A DNA stretch of 64,000 nucleotides from Kallotenue papyrolyticum (lineage in GTDB: Bacteria > Chloroflexota > Chloroflexia > Chloroflexales > Kallotenuaceae), in NCBI RefSeq assembly GCF_000526415.1, contig NZ_JAGA01000003.1:496001-560000 (forward strand), given 5' to 3'. Below the pieces are notes generated by a model. It had not been told where the DNA came from, ran no database searches, and was given only the letters and a program-made list of their open reading frames with translations. The position numbers were made by a program, and so were the translations under genes. Shown here one piece after another: positions 32,173-41,517 of this stretch (the first letter of the stretch is position 1; each line of letters begins with the position of its first letter).

Positions 32173-34446
32173 CTACGACGGTGGCGCGACCACCCGCAGC
32201 GCATCGTCGGAGGCGGGCATGGCCCGCGCCGCGAGCTGGTGCATGGCAGCCACCACCGCGGGATCGAACTGCGTACCGGCGCAGCGCTGCAGCTCGCGCA
32301 ACGCCTCGTGTGGCTGCCGCGCGCGGCGGTAGGGTCGCTCGCTGGTCATGGCAGCATAGGCATCCGCCACCGCAATGATGCGCGCCAGCAACGGAATCGC
32401 CTCGCCGGCCAGACCATCGGGATAGCCCAGGCCGTCCCAACGCTCGTGGTGGTGGCGGATCAGCGGCGCCAGCACGCGCAGTGACGGCACCCGACTGACG
32501 ATCTCGGCCCCAATGATGGGATGCTGCCGCATCAGCTCCCATTCGTCGGGAGAGAGCGCCTCGGGATGGTGGAGGATGCGATCGGGCAAGGTAATTTTGC
32601 CAATGTTATGCAAGCGCGCGCCGAGGACCACAAGTCGTTGTTCGGCAGCGCTCACTCCCAGGAGTCGTGCCAGCTCGACAGCGAAGGCTGCCACGCGGCT
32701 CGCATGTTCACCGCTGTACCGATCGCGCGCAGCAACCAGCTCGGCCAGTGCCTCGACGGTGCTCTGCAGGGCAATCTCTTCGCGCGAGTCGAGGCGCGTG
32801 GCATCCAGCGCATCTACGACCGGATCACTGGCGCAGCGCACCTGATTGCGCCCCAGGCGCTTGGCCGCGTACATCGCCCGATCGGCGCGCTCCAGCAGCG
32901 TATCGCGCTCCAGGCCATCGTCGGGGTAGAGCGCCAGGCCAATCGAACAGGTGAGATGAATGCCGGCCTCGGTAAAGCGGTGCGCCGCGACGGCTGCGCG
33001 CAGGCCTTCGGCCAGGCGCAGCGCATCGTCTAGCCCGGTCTGAGGCAGCAGCGCAACAAACTCCTCGCCTCCCCAACGGCCCAGCACATCAAAGGAACGC
33101 AGGCTGGCGCGCGCCACGGCGCCGAACTCGCGCAGGGTATCGTCGCCCAGGGCATGCCCGCCGCTATCATTGAGCGCTTTGAAGTGGTCAAGATCCAGAA
33201 ACAGCAGCGCGAAGGGCTGCTGCCAGCGGCGCGCCCGTTCCAGCTCGCTGTCGAGCTGCCAAACGATGGCGCGATGATTGGCCAGGCCGGTCAGCGGATC
33301 GACGGTTGCCAGCGCCTCCAGGCGCTGATTAGCCGCCTGCACCTCCGCATGACTCTGTTCCAACGCAGCGTAGGCCTGCTGCAGGCGAGCATAGAGGCGC
33401 TGGTTCTCTAGGATGGCGAAGAGCTGGCGCGCGAGCATGACGAGCAGCACGAGCACACCGCCGCTATACACGCCCGGCTCCAGTTCTGCATCGCCCTGGA
33501 CGCGCCAGGTGTACAGGCCCAAGCCGACCACACCCAACAGCGCTCCGAAGGGCAAGATCATCCAGAACAGCGCCTCGGGCGCGGCCTCGCACAGCTTCTC
33601 CGGCGCCTGGTCTGCCACCGCGGGCACGCGGTAGGACGCCACCCTGCGCGCGCCCAGAGCGATCAGCATATAGCTCAGCGGCCAGCCAACATCCAGCAGA
33701 GTACCGGTGACGTACGTGTCGTTGAATTCAAGCAGCGTAAACGCAGTATCCGTAAGCACCAGCACACCATAGCCAAGCGCGACCGGCACACCGGCGCGCA
33801 GACCGCCGCCGCCACGCAGATGCCGCAGCAGCAGCACGAGACAGCCGACCAGCAGCAGATCGCCGCAGGGATAGGCCAGACTGACCGCGGTTTCCAGGCG
33901 TGAGACGCGCTCGGCGAAGACCAGCGGGCCCAGAACGAAATACCAGCTCAGCGTTGCCGCGCCCAACATCAACATCAGACCGTCTAGCAGGTGGCGCGTG
34001 CGCAACACGGGCGATAGACGGGGCGCCGGTAGCAACAGGATACCGGCCAGCGCACTGGGATACTCCAGCACAAAGAATAGGTCGGCAAGCGAGGGATAGG
34101 GCATCGGAGCGCCGATGACCACCTCGTAATAGATCCACATGCTCTGACCTAGCAGAAAGCACAGCACCACCAGCGCCAAACAGACCGCCGCCCAAAAGGA
34201 GCGACGGCGGGGCACATCCGGCAGCGCCGGCAGCACCAGCATCAGCATCACGAACGGCCCCAGCCACTGTCCAATATCGGAGAGCGCCGTTCGCAGCGCA
34301 GGACCGCCCGCACCACTCTGCAACCCCAGCGCCAACGCTAGGTTGTACACCACGATGAACAGCAGACTGCGCTGCCGCAGGCAGCCCTCGTGCAGCAGGC
34401 GGGCCCAGCTTGGCCACCGCAGGCGGAACCGGCGACGTAGAAGCAT
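32173..34446 (-). CDS. Membrane GGDEF / HD-GYP dual-domain protein (c-di-GMP turnover)
   Basis: This 757-aa protein has about nine or ten N-terminal membrane helices (a MASE-like sensor, residues ~20-385), a coiled coil (~385-420), a GGDEF domain and an HD-GYP domain. The diguanylate cyclase A-site is GGEEF at 459-463, preceded by an RSFD inhibitory-site motif, so the cyclase looks active and product-inhibited. In HD-GYP, the metal-binding HD pair reads His613-Asn614 (LHNIGKI), and the later VADAYDAM-type motif reads ADAYAAM; HHERWDGLGYPDGL is intact. Phosphodiesterase activity is therefore doubtful. The ATG start (MLLRRRFRL) is chosen over a long unsupported upstream extension; GAGG lies 11 nt before it. 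Confidence 0.92.
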   Translation of the reverse strand: MLLRRRFRLRWPSWARLLHEGCLRQRSLLFIVVYNLALALGLQSGAGGPALRTALSDIGQWLGPFVMLMLVLPALPDVPRRRSFWAAVCLALVVLCFLLGQSMWIYYEVVIGAPMPYPSLADLFFVLEYPSALAGILLLPAPRLSPVLRTRHLLDGLMLMLGAATLSWYFVLGPLVFAERVSRLETAVSLAYPCGDLLLVGCLVLLLRHLRGGGGLRAGVPVALGYGVLVLTDTAFTLLEFNDTYVTGTLLDVGWPLSYMLIALGARRVASYRVPAVADQAPEKLCEAAPEALFWMILPFGALLGVVGLGLYTWRVQGDAELEPGVYSGGVLVLLVMLARQLFAILENQRLYARLQQAYAALEQSHAEVQAANQRLEALATVDPLTGLANHRAIVWQLDSELERARRWQQPFALLFLDLDHFKALNDSGGHALGDDTLREFGAVARASLRSFDVLGRWGGEEFVALLPQTGLDDALRLAEGLRAAVAAHRFTEAGIHLTCSIGLALYPDDGLERDTLLERADRAMYAAKRLGRNQVRCASDPVVDALDATRLDSREEIALQSTVEALAELVAARDRYSGEHASRVAAFAVELARLLGVSAAEQRLVVLGARLHNIGKITLPDRILHHPEALSPDEWELMRQHPIIGAEIVSRVPSLRVLAPLIRHHHERWDGLGYPDGLAGEAIPLLARIIAVADAYAAMTSERPYRRARQPHEALRELQRCAGTQFDPAVVAAMHQLAARAMPASDDALRVVAPPS

Positions 34447-34610
34447 GTGAGGCGTGTCCTCTTTGCGGGTCGTGACCTGCTCACCATAGCACATCACCCA
34501 CCGAGCGACCAGCCACCCATCCAGGACTTTCGTACTACTCCAACCCAGCCACCTCGGCGCCGTAGAGTTCCCCCGGTCGCAGAACCTGGCCGGCGGCACC
34601 ACGCTTGTGC

Positions 34611-34616
34611 TATCAT
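34611..34616 (+). promoter_or_regulatory. -10 box for a leaderless cruF-type transcript
   Basis: TGTGCTATCAT ends 6 nt before the ATG at 34623. No ribosome site precedes that ATG. On the opposite strand, TGTGCTATGGT (about 34480-34486) may serve the GGDEF gene. Confidence 0.5.
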
Positions 34617-34622
34617 GCACAT

Positions 34623-35555
34623 ATGAGTCAGGCCCAACATCCCCGCACCCTGCAACCACCTGTCGCCATGCACCCCATTACGCTGCCGCTGATGGGCCTG
34701 CTGGCCGCCTATCTCTTCATCTATGTCTTCGCGCTACCGCTGGTCGCCTTCGATCGCGTGCCGTCCTGGGGCACCTGGATGGGCGGCGTGCTCAATCTGC
34801 TCCAGGGCACGCTGACGGGGCTCTGGCTGATGGGCAACGCCGGGCGGCGCGGCGCGCTGGCTGCGCTGCTGATCCTGGGCCTGGCCTGGGCGGTCGAACA
34901 CATCGGCGTGACGCGCGGTGTGCCCTTTGGGCGCTACGTCTATACCGATACGCTGGGCGCGCGCATGGCGGGGGCCGTGCCCTGGCCGATCCCCTGGGCC
35001 TGGCTGCTGCTGATCCCGGCCACGCTTGGCACGGCGCGGCTGTTGGTGGGCAGACAGGCTGCGCGGCCAGGCGCGCTGCTGCTGATCGCGCCACTGCTAG
35101 CCCTGCTCTACGATCTGGCGCTGGAGCCATTCGCCACGACGATCATGGGCTACTGGCGCTGGATCGAGCGCGGGCCGCTCCATGGCGTACCGACCGTCAA
35201 CTACCTGGCCTGGTACGGTACGGCGCTGCTGCTGAGCGGCGTGACGCTGGCGCTGTGCCGGCGGGCGATCATCGTGCCACGGCTGCTGCCCCGGCTGCCG
35301 CTACTGCTCTACAGCCTCAACCTGCTGCTCGTGGCGCTGGTCGATCTGGCGCACGGCTACGTCGGCATCGGACTGTTCGGTCTGGCGGCGCTGGCCTTGG
35401 GCGGCTGGCGGCTGCGCCGGGAGCTGGCCGCGCTGCCGGGTGAGCTGCGCCATGCCGGCGCACGAGCCATGCGCCTGACCCGACCGCCGGGCACCTTCCT
35501 CAGCGGCGGGGGCGACGCAGGAGACGTGCGCGCCAGCGATCCCAGCGCACATTGA
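34623..35555 (+). CDS. Carotenoid biosynthesis protein, CruF-type 1',2'-hydratase-like
   Basis: This 310-aa polytopic membrane protein of the CruF/COG2324 family hydrates the psi end of gamma-carotene or similar carotenoids. About seven to eight membrane helices are seen. Family landmarks include 'WAVEHIGVTRGVPFGRYVYTD' (with the GxPFGxYxYT motif), 'PWAWLLLIPA', 'ALLYDLALEPFAT' and 'WRWIERGPLHGVPTVNYLAWY'. The start is either the leaderless ATG at 34623 or the ATG at 34668 (MHPITLPLMG). It overlaps the convergent acyltransferase by 56 bp. A role in making hydroxylated or glycosylated carotenoids is likely. Confidence 0.85.
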   Translation: MSQAQHPRTLQPPVAMHPITLPLMGLLAAYLFIYVFALPLVAFDRVPSWGTWMGGVLNLLQGTLTGLWLMGNAGRRGALAALLILGLAWAVEHIGVTRGVPFGRYVYTDTLGARMAGAVPWPIPWAWLLLIPATLGTARLLVGRQAARPGALLLIAPLLALLYDLALEPFATTIMGYWRWIERGPLHGVPTVNYLAWYGTALLLSGVTLALCRRAIIVPRLLPRLPLLLYSLNLLLVALVDLAHGYVGIGLFGLAALALGGWRLRRELAALPGELRHAGARAMRLTRPPGTFLSGGGDAGDVRASDPSAH

Positions 35556-36237
35556 CCGATGCGCGTCCGTTCAGCACAGTGGCGTAGGTCGCCGTCGCGC
35601 CGCGCAGCACATCCTCGCGCAGGGCATCCAGCTCCGCCGTCAGGCGTGCATCCATCTCGCGGTGCAGCGCGCGCGGTGATGTCTCCGGCACAACCACGTG
35701 CGCCGTCCCTACACGCACCAGTGCTTCAGGCCGCTGTTCCTGGAGAAACTCAAAGCGCAGCGCGACTGGCAGGCAGCGCACCGGTGCGGCCAGACAGGCG
35801 ATGTGCGCCGCGCCGGAGAAGGTGACCAGCGGGCGGCGGTCGTTGGGCGTGATCACGCCTTGGGGAAAGATCCACACCAGCCGCGCGGGCCGATCCAGCA
35901 GTGCAGCGGCGTAGCGCACCGCCTGCCAGCCCTGGCGCGGCTGCCGACGATCAACGCCGAACACGCCGCAGTAGCGGAAGAAGCTGTAGCGCCGCAACTG
36001 CGGCTCTTCCATCATCAGGTAGCCGTCGTGGCGCCAAACCGCGCGCGCGAGCAGAAAGGCGATGTAGCCATCCCACCAGGAGGGATGGTTGCTGTAGATC
36101 AACAACGGCAGATCGGAGGCCGGCGACGGCCCGGTCAGCGCCACGCGGTGAAAGGCGCGCCGCAGCGCCGGCCGTACCAGCGCGTGGAAGATCGCCGCTT
36201 CCAGCAGTGAGGTTTTGCGGGCGGGCAGGCGGATCAC
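35500..36237 (-). CDS. PlsC-type acyltransferase
   Basis: This 245-aa 1-acylglycerol-phosphate-like acyltransferase has the catalytic HX4D motif in SNHPSWWDG and the second motif as FPQGVITPNDRR (FPEGxRS in most relatives, so Glu is Gln here). It transfers an acyl chain to a hydroxyl. Beside a CruF-type carotenoid gene, acylation of a carotenoid glycoside (as CruD does in green sulfur bacteria) is a reasonable guess, but ordinary phospholipid synthesis is equally possible. The GTG start lies 3 nt after the stop of the sirtuin gene, so the two are co-transcribed and coupled. Confidence 0.85.
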   Translation of the reverse strand: MIRLPARKTSLLEAAIFHALVRPALRRAFHRVALTGPSPASDLPLLIYSNHPSWWDGYIAFLLARAVWRHDGYLMMEEPQLRRYSFFRYCGVFGVDRRQPRQGWQAVRYAAALLDRPARLVWIFPQGVITPNDRRPLVTFSGAAHIACLAAPVRCLPVALRFEFLQEQRPEALVRVGTAHVVVPETSPRALHREMDARLTAELDALREDVLRGATATYATVLNGRASVNVRWDRWRARLLRRPRR

Positions 36238-36240
36238 GAC

Positions 36241-37038
36241 TCAGGTGTCACGACCCTGCGCGGTCTCACTCTGCCGCGCGCCGTCGATGGCGGTGGTCGG
36301 AAAGCCGAGCGCGCGCACCAGCGCCGGCAGCACCTGCGCCGCCGAGCCGCGCAACGACCAGTCGGCCAGCAGACTGATGGCAGTCTGTTCGGGATTGATC
36401 TCGATGATGCGCGCGCCGGCGCGTTTGGCCAGCAGCGGCAACTGCGCCGCGGGCTGCACCACCGCCGATGTACCGATCGCCATGAACACCTGGCATTGCC
36501 TGGTCGCCTCGAAGGCCGCACGCAGCGCATGTTCAGGAATACCCTCGCCGAACCAGACCACATCCGGGCGGAGCAAGCTACGGCAGCGGGGGCAGCGCGG
36601 CGGGATCTCGTCGCTCTGCGGCCATCCGTCAACCCGGTGGCCCTCATCAAAGCATTTGGTACGGGCAATGTTGCCGTGCAGCTCCAACATATCACGGCTG
36701 CCGGCCAGCCAATGAAAGCCGTCGATGTTTTGTGTGATCAGCAGAAAGTGGGGCGTGGCCTGTTCCAGATCAACCAGGGCATAGTGCGCCAGGTTGGGCC
36801 GTGCGCGCTGAATCAGCTCGCGTCGCCAAGCATACCATTCCCATACCAACCGTGGATTGCGGACAAAGGCCTGTGGCGTTGCCAACTCGCGCGGATCGTA
36901 CTGCGCCCACAGCCCGCTTTGCGCCTCGCGAAAGGTGGGCACGCCGCTCTCCGCCGATACACCGGCGCCGGTCAGCACCACCACACGCTCGGCCTTGCGG
37001 TAGGTTTCGATCAGATCATCAGGAATGTCAACCGCCAT
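36241..37038 (-). CDS. cobB: Sirtuin-family NAD-dependent deacylase
   Basis: This 265-aa Sir2 protein removes acyl groups from lysine using NAD. It has GAGVSAESGVPTFR (24-37), TQNIDG (102-107) and the catalytic His121 in ELHGN. The Y69-x-x-R72 motif in WEWYAWRRE is the class III (SIRT5/CobB) mark for succinyl- or malonyl-lysine. The zinc site looks unusual: CPRC (149-152) forms one pair, but the other side has only Cys129, with His134 as the best candidate for the fourth ligand. It lies between a pseudokinase gene and the acyltransferase on the same strand, 3 bp from the latter. Confidence 0.93.
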   Translation of the reverse strand: MAVDIPDDLIETYRKAERVVVLTGAGVSAESGVPTFREAQSGLWAQYDPRELATPQAFVRNPRLVWEWYAWRRELIQRARPNLAHYALVDLEQATPHFLLITQNIDGFHWLAGSRDMLELHGNIARTKCFDEGHRVDGWPQSDEIPPRCPRCRSLLRPDVVWFGEGIPEHALRAAFEATRQCQVFMAIGTSAVVQPAAQLPLLAKRAGARIIEINPEQTAISLLADWSLRGSAAQVLPALVRALGFPTTAIDGARQSETAQGRDT

Positions 37039-37086
37039 AACGCTCGCTCAATCTGCTCCATCTGGTTCTCGCACCAGGTCCATTCA

Positions 37087-38538
37087 TCAACGCCGTTCCA
37101 GACGTTCTTCCAGGAACGCGATCCAGCCCCGCTGCCCGTTGTCGAGCGCAATCACCTGGATCCACTGGTAGGGCTGGCCGGTTTCGTCGGGCTGGGGCGG
37201 CCCGATCTGCTGCACCAACGTGCCCGCCGGCAGTACGCGCAGAATGGTCGTGTCATCGGCGGCGGAGGGCACGCTGCGCAGGTTGATCGGCTGCGTGACA
37301 CGGTAGGTTGCCAGGCGCTCGCCCCTGCCACCAAGCCACTCCGGCAGCAGCTCAGAGACATCGGGTAGCTGGCGGCTGATCCACTCGCCGGGCTGAAAGC
37401 GCGCGAGCTGACCGGTGGCGTAGTCGTAGGCATAACGCGCGCCGAGGTAGAGCCCATACAGAATGGTGAAGGCCAGCACCAGTTGCAGGCTACGGCGCAG
37501 GATTGCGCGACGACAGCCCTGGCGGCGCAACTGCCGCCGCACCTCACGCTCGATGGCGCGCTGATCCGCCACCGCGGCCGGAGCCGGCGGCTGACTATGC
37601 GGCGGCAGTTCGCGGATCGGCGGCGGGGGTGGTGGTGGCGCAACCGCCGGCGCGGCCTGGCTCACACTCCGGCGGCGCAGGCGTTGCAGGCGCTCGCGCA
37701 CGGCGATGGGTGCGATGCCGGCGCTGCGTGGCGCTTCCAGGCGTCCGGTCTGGGCGCTCATCGTATCGGCATACTGATCCAGCGCGCGCGCAAAATCAAC
37801 CGGCGACGGGTAGCGCTGCGCCGGATCGACGGCGCTCGCCAGCGCCACGATGCGGTCGAGTTCGGGCGAGAAGAGCGTCGGACGCGCCTCGGAAATGGGC
37901 GGTAAAGCTTGAGCGTTTGCCGCGTCGGGCGCGGCACCGCTGAAGGGTCGGCGCCCGACAAAGGCTTCCCAGGCCAACACGCCCAGCGCGTACACGCTGG
38001 TCGCGGGCGAGGGCGGCGCGCCGCGCGCGCGTTCCGGAGCGCGATACAGGGCCAGATCGCGCGCGATTTCGCCGGGCGCGATCTGCCAGTTTTCCAGCAG
38101 CACGGCGCGCCCATCCGGCAGCAACCAGACGTTGCGGCTGGTGATCGGCGGATGGGGTAGCCCCTGTGCCTGAGCCAGCGCCACCGCGCTGACTACCGTG
38201 CGCACGACGCTCAGCGCCACTGCCGCGCGCAGCTCGCCGGCGTCGGCCAGCGTACCTCCACTGACATCTTCGGTGACCATGAAGGGCCGCCCGCCGACCT
38301 CACCACTGTCGTACACCTCCAGCAGGCCGGGATGCGAGCGTTGCGCGCCACGGCGTGCCTCCTCCTCGAAGCGCTGGCGCATGGCCGGCTGCTGGGCCAG
38401 TTCCCCACGCAGAATGTGCACCAACACGGTGCGCTGGAGACGCTCATCGCGCGCGCGGTACACCGTCGCCAGTCGATTCTCCCCAAGACGCGCCACAATG
38501 CTGTAGCGCCCATGCAATGTCGGCGACGCTGTCCCCAT
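37087..38538 (-). CDS. Ser/Thr kinase-like pseudokinase with membrane helix and SH3b domain
   Basis: This 483-aa protein has a kinase-fold N-terminal domain (about 10-270), a proline-rich linker, one membrane helix (about 370-392) and an extracytoplasmic bacterial SH3 domain (about 420-480, 'INLRSVPSAADDTTILRVLPAGT'). The catalytic residues of the Hanks family are lost: the VAIK lysine is His41 (LVHIL), HRDxKxxN reads HPPITSRN (residues 129-136), and DFG reads NWQ (150-152). APE (167-169) is retained. It is therefore predicted to be a pseudokinase, perhaps sensing the cell wall through SH3b. The start at MGTASPT has GAAGGG four bases upstream and a good promoter 60 bp away. Confidence 0.88.
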   Translation of the reverse strand: MGTASPTLHGRYSIVARLGENRLATVYRARDERLQRTVLVHILRGELAQQPAMRQRFEEEARRGAQRSHPGLLEVYDSGEVGGRPFMVTEDVSGGTLADAGELRAAVALSVVRTVVSAVALAQAQGLPHPPITSRNVWLLPDGRAVLLENWQIAPGEIARDLALYRAPERARGAPPSPATSVYALGVLAWEAFVGRRPFSGAAPDAANAQALPPISEARPTLFSPELDRIVALASAVDPAQRYPSPVDFARALDQYADTMSAQTGRLEAPRSAGIAPIAVRERLQRLRRRSVSQAAPAVAPPPPPPPIRELPPHSQPPAPAAVADQRAIEREVRRQLRRQGCRRAILRRSLQLVLAFTILYGLYLGARYAYDYATGQLARFQPGEWISRQLPDVSELLPEWLGGRGERLATYRVTQPINLRSVPSAADDTTILRVLPAGTLVQQIGPPQPDETGQPYQWIQVIALDNGQRGWIAFLEERLERR

Positions 38539-38575
38539 GCAGCCCTTCGGATCGCAGCTAGACGACTGTCGCGAG

Positions 38576-38604
38576 ATTATAGCATCGCCCCGAGGGCGAT
38601 GCAA
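38576..38604 (-). promoter_or_regulatory. Promoter of the pseudokinase gene
   Basis: TTGCAT (38599-38604, minus strand), a 17-bp spacer and TATAAT (38576-38581, within TGCTATAAT). The leader would be about 31 nt. Confidence 0.75.
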
Positions 38605-38636
38605 TGCGTTGGACCGTGCCGGCGCGCGCCGGGCGG

Positions 38637-38665
38637 TTGCAAAGTGTAACGTTTTTTATTATACT
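38637..38665 (+). promoter_or_regulatory. Promoter of tRNA-Arg(TCG)
   Basis: TTGCAA (38637-38642), a 17-bp spacer and TATACT (38660-38665) lie 12 bp upstream of the tRNA. Confidence 0.8.
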
Positions 38666-38676
38666 AAACCATGCGC

Positions 38677-38753
38677 GGCCCCGTAGCTCAGCGGATTAGA
38701 GCACTGGTCTTCGGAACCAGGTGTCGGGGGTTCGAATCCCTCCGGGGTCGCCA
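38677..38753 (+). tRNA. tRNA-Arg (anticodon TCG)
   Basis: A 77-nt cloverleaf: acceptor stem GGCCCCG with CGGGGTC, D arm TAGCTCAGCGG, anticodon stem CTGGT/ACCAG with loop CTTCGGA (anticodon TCG, reading CGA), T arm GGGGG-TTCGAAT-CCCTC, discriminator G and encoded CCA. It has its own promoter and terminator. Confidence 0.97.
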
Positions 38754-38757
38754 CCAG

Positions 38758-38787
38758 ACAGGGCATGGCGTTGCCCTGTTTTTGTTT
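38758..38787 (+). terminator. Intrinsic terminator of tRNA-Arg(TCG)
   Basis: ACAGGGCA (38758-38765) pairs with TGCCCTGT (38772-38779), followed by TTTTTGTTT. A classic rho-independent terminator. Confidence 0.9.
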
Positions 38788-38813
38788 GGGCTCGCCACGC
38801 CGCCCTGGCGGGT

Positions 38814-38843
38814 TTGACCGTCATCTCACGGCAATGCTACAAT
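38814..38843 (+). promoter_or_regulatory. Promoter of the 93-aa gene
   Basis: TTGACC (38814-38819), an 18-bp spacer and TACAAT (38838-38843, within TGCTACAAT). Confidence 0.65.
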
Positions 38844-38905
38844 CTCAGGCCCAAGGCCAGGCCCGCAGCGCGTGACCGGACGGGGCGGCGGAGGGTGAGA
38901 GGACT

Positions 38906-39187
38906 ATGCGCTTCAGCCAGCTACGCACCGTCGATCTGCGCCGGCCCGGCGTGGGCAAACGCTATTCGCTGTTGCCGGTCGATCGCATCGACATCACCGG
39001 CTTCCATATCTCTTGCAAAGGCTCGCCACTGCGGCCCAACCTGCTCGATATCCGCGAGGGCGATACCGCGATCTGGGAAGGCGAGGACGGGCGCTACCAG
39101 GCCACCGTCGATGAGGTGGTGATCGATGGTGACGTGTTGCGCGTCGCCTTTCGCGACGCGGCGCCCTACCTCGATGCGGAGTGGTGA
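38906..39187 (+). CDS. Small conserved-looking hypothetical protein
   Basis: This 93-aa soluble protein is one I do not recognise. The sequence alternates beta-strand-like stretches (RYSLLPVDRIDITGFHI, YQATVDEVVIDGDVLRVAF), suggesting a small beta-barrel or SH3-like fold. It is supported by its own promoter, a GAGAGG site just before the ATG, codon usage like its neighbours, and a hairpin after the stop. It converges with glmS. Confidence 0.75.
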   Translation: MRFSQLRTVDLRRPGVGKRYSLLPVDRIDITGFHISCKGSPLRPNLLDIREGDTAIWEGEDGRYQATVDEVVIDGDVLRVAFRDAAPYLDAEW

Positions 39188-39191
39188 GGGT

Positions 39192-39218
39192 GGCCGGCAG
39201 GCACTGCGCCCGCCGGCC
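39192..39218. terminator. Hairpin between convergent genes
   Basis: GGCCGGC (39192-39198) pairs with GCCGGCC (39212-39218). It lies between the 93-aa gene and the end of glmS. Confidence 0.45.
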
Positions 39219-39230
39219 GGCGGCGAACGC

Positions 39231-41075
<1,845 letters not shown>

Positions 41076-41209
41076 ATACTACTCCGTAGGTGTTCGTGAA
41101 CAGCACGCCGTCGCCCGGGCCCGCACGGTGTCGCGCGGGCTGCGCGCAGGCGCGACCGGCGACGCCCGCCGCGGTCGACGCGCTGATGATGGCTCGCTAC
41201 GCATTGGTC

Positions 41210-41500
41210 GGCTGTGACAGCGCGGTTGTGCCGTCGGTCGCCCGCGGTTTTGCGCGCTGCTTGCAAGGGAGACAGCCTACTCCCTGAAGGCATCCGCTGA
41301 TGGCTCGATGTTCCGAAGCCCGCCAGGCGTCGTGTTCGGGAGATGGATCACCGGTCGGAGTAGCGGCTGGAGTGCCGGTCCAGCGCCGACCTCCGAGCTA
41401 CGATCCACACGTCGCCGCGTCGCTTCGTTAGCACTCGCTCGCGCGAGGAACCTTCACCTCGTCACCTGCGCTCCACCGCCGCGGAGGCAGGCCCAGCGCT
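41210..41500 (-). ncRNA. glmS ribozyme: glmS ribozyme, variant with two extra stems in the catalytic core
   Basis: GlcN6P-dependent self-cleaving RNA. Read on the minus strand: cleavage expected between A41500 and G41499 in A|GCGCUGGG. P1 is GCCUGC (41492-41487) with GCAGGU (41469-41464), capped by CUCC/GGAG. The core GACGAGG is at 41463-41457. P2 is UGAAGG (41456-41451) with CCUUCA (41290-41285). The core helix CGCU (41498-41495) pairs with AGCG (41298-41295), where the canonical class has CGCC/GGCG, i.e. a compensated change. The hairpin GGGAG/CUCCC (41284-41280/41271-41267) has loop GGCUGU, which pairs with ACAGCC (41215-41210). P3 is CAGCGCG (41259-41253) with CGCGCUG (41224-41218). P4 is CCGCGG-GCGA-CCGACGG (41247-41231), after an AAAA joining strand. 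About 148 nt (41448-41301) is inserted between P2 and the AGCGG strand. Confidence 0.92.
41301..41448 (-). ncRNA. Structured insertion inside the glmS ribozyme core
   Basis: The insert folds as two stems. One is a short hairpin, CUCGC-GCGA-GCGAG (41447-41434). The other is a long arm: CGAAGC/GCUUCG (41427-41422 with 41319-41314), GGCGaCGUGU/ACACGaCGCC (41416-41407 with 41335-41326), UGGAUC/GAUCCA (41407-41402 with 41349-41344), CGGAG/CUCCG (41395-41391 with 41360-41356) and GCUGGA/UCCAGC (41384-41379 with 41371-41366). Nearly every helix is perfect, which argues for selection on structure. Confidence 0.8.
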
Positions 41501-41517
41501 TGTCGGCTCGGTTGGCA

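Noticed and set aside
41080-41517. The glmS leader as RNase P RNA, tmRNA or a cobalamin riboswitch
   Set aside because: The universal cores of those RNAs are absent, whereas every element of the glmS ribozyme is found in order.
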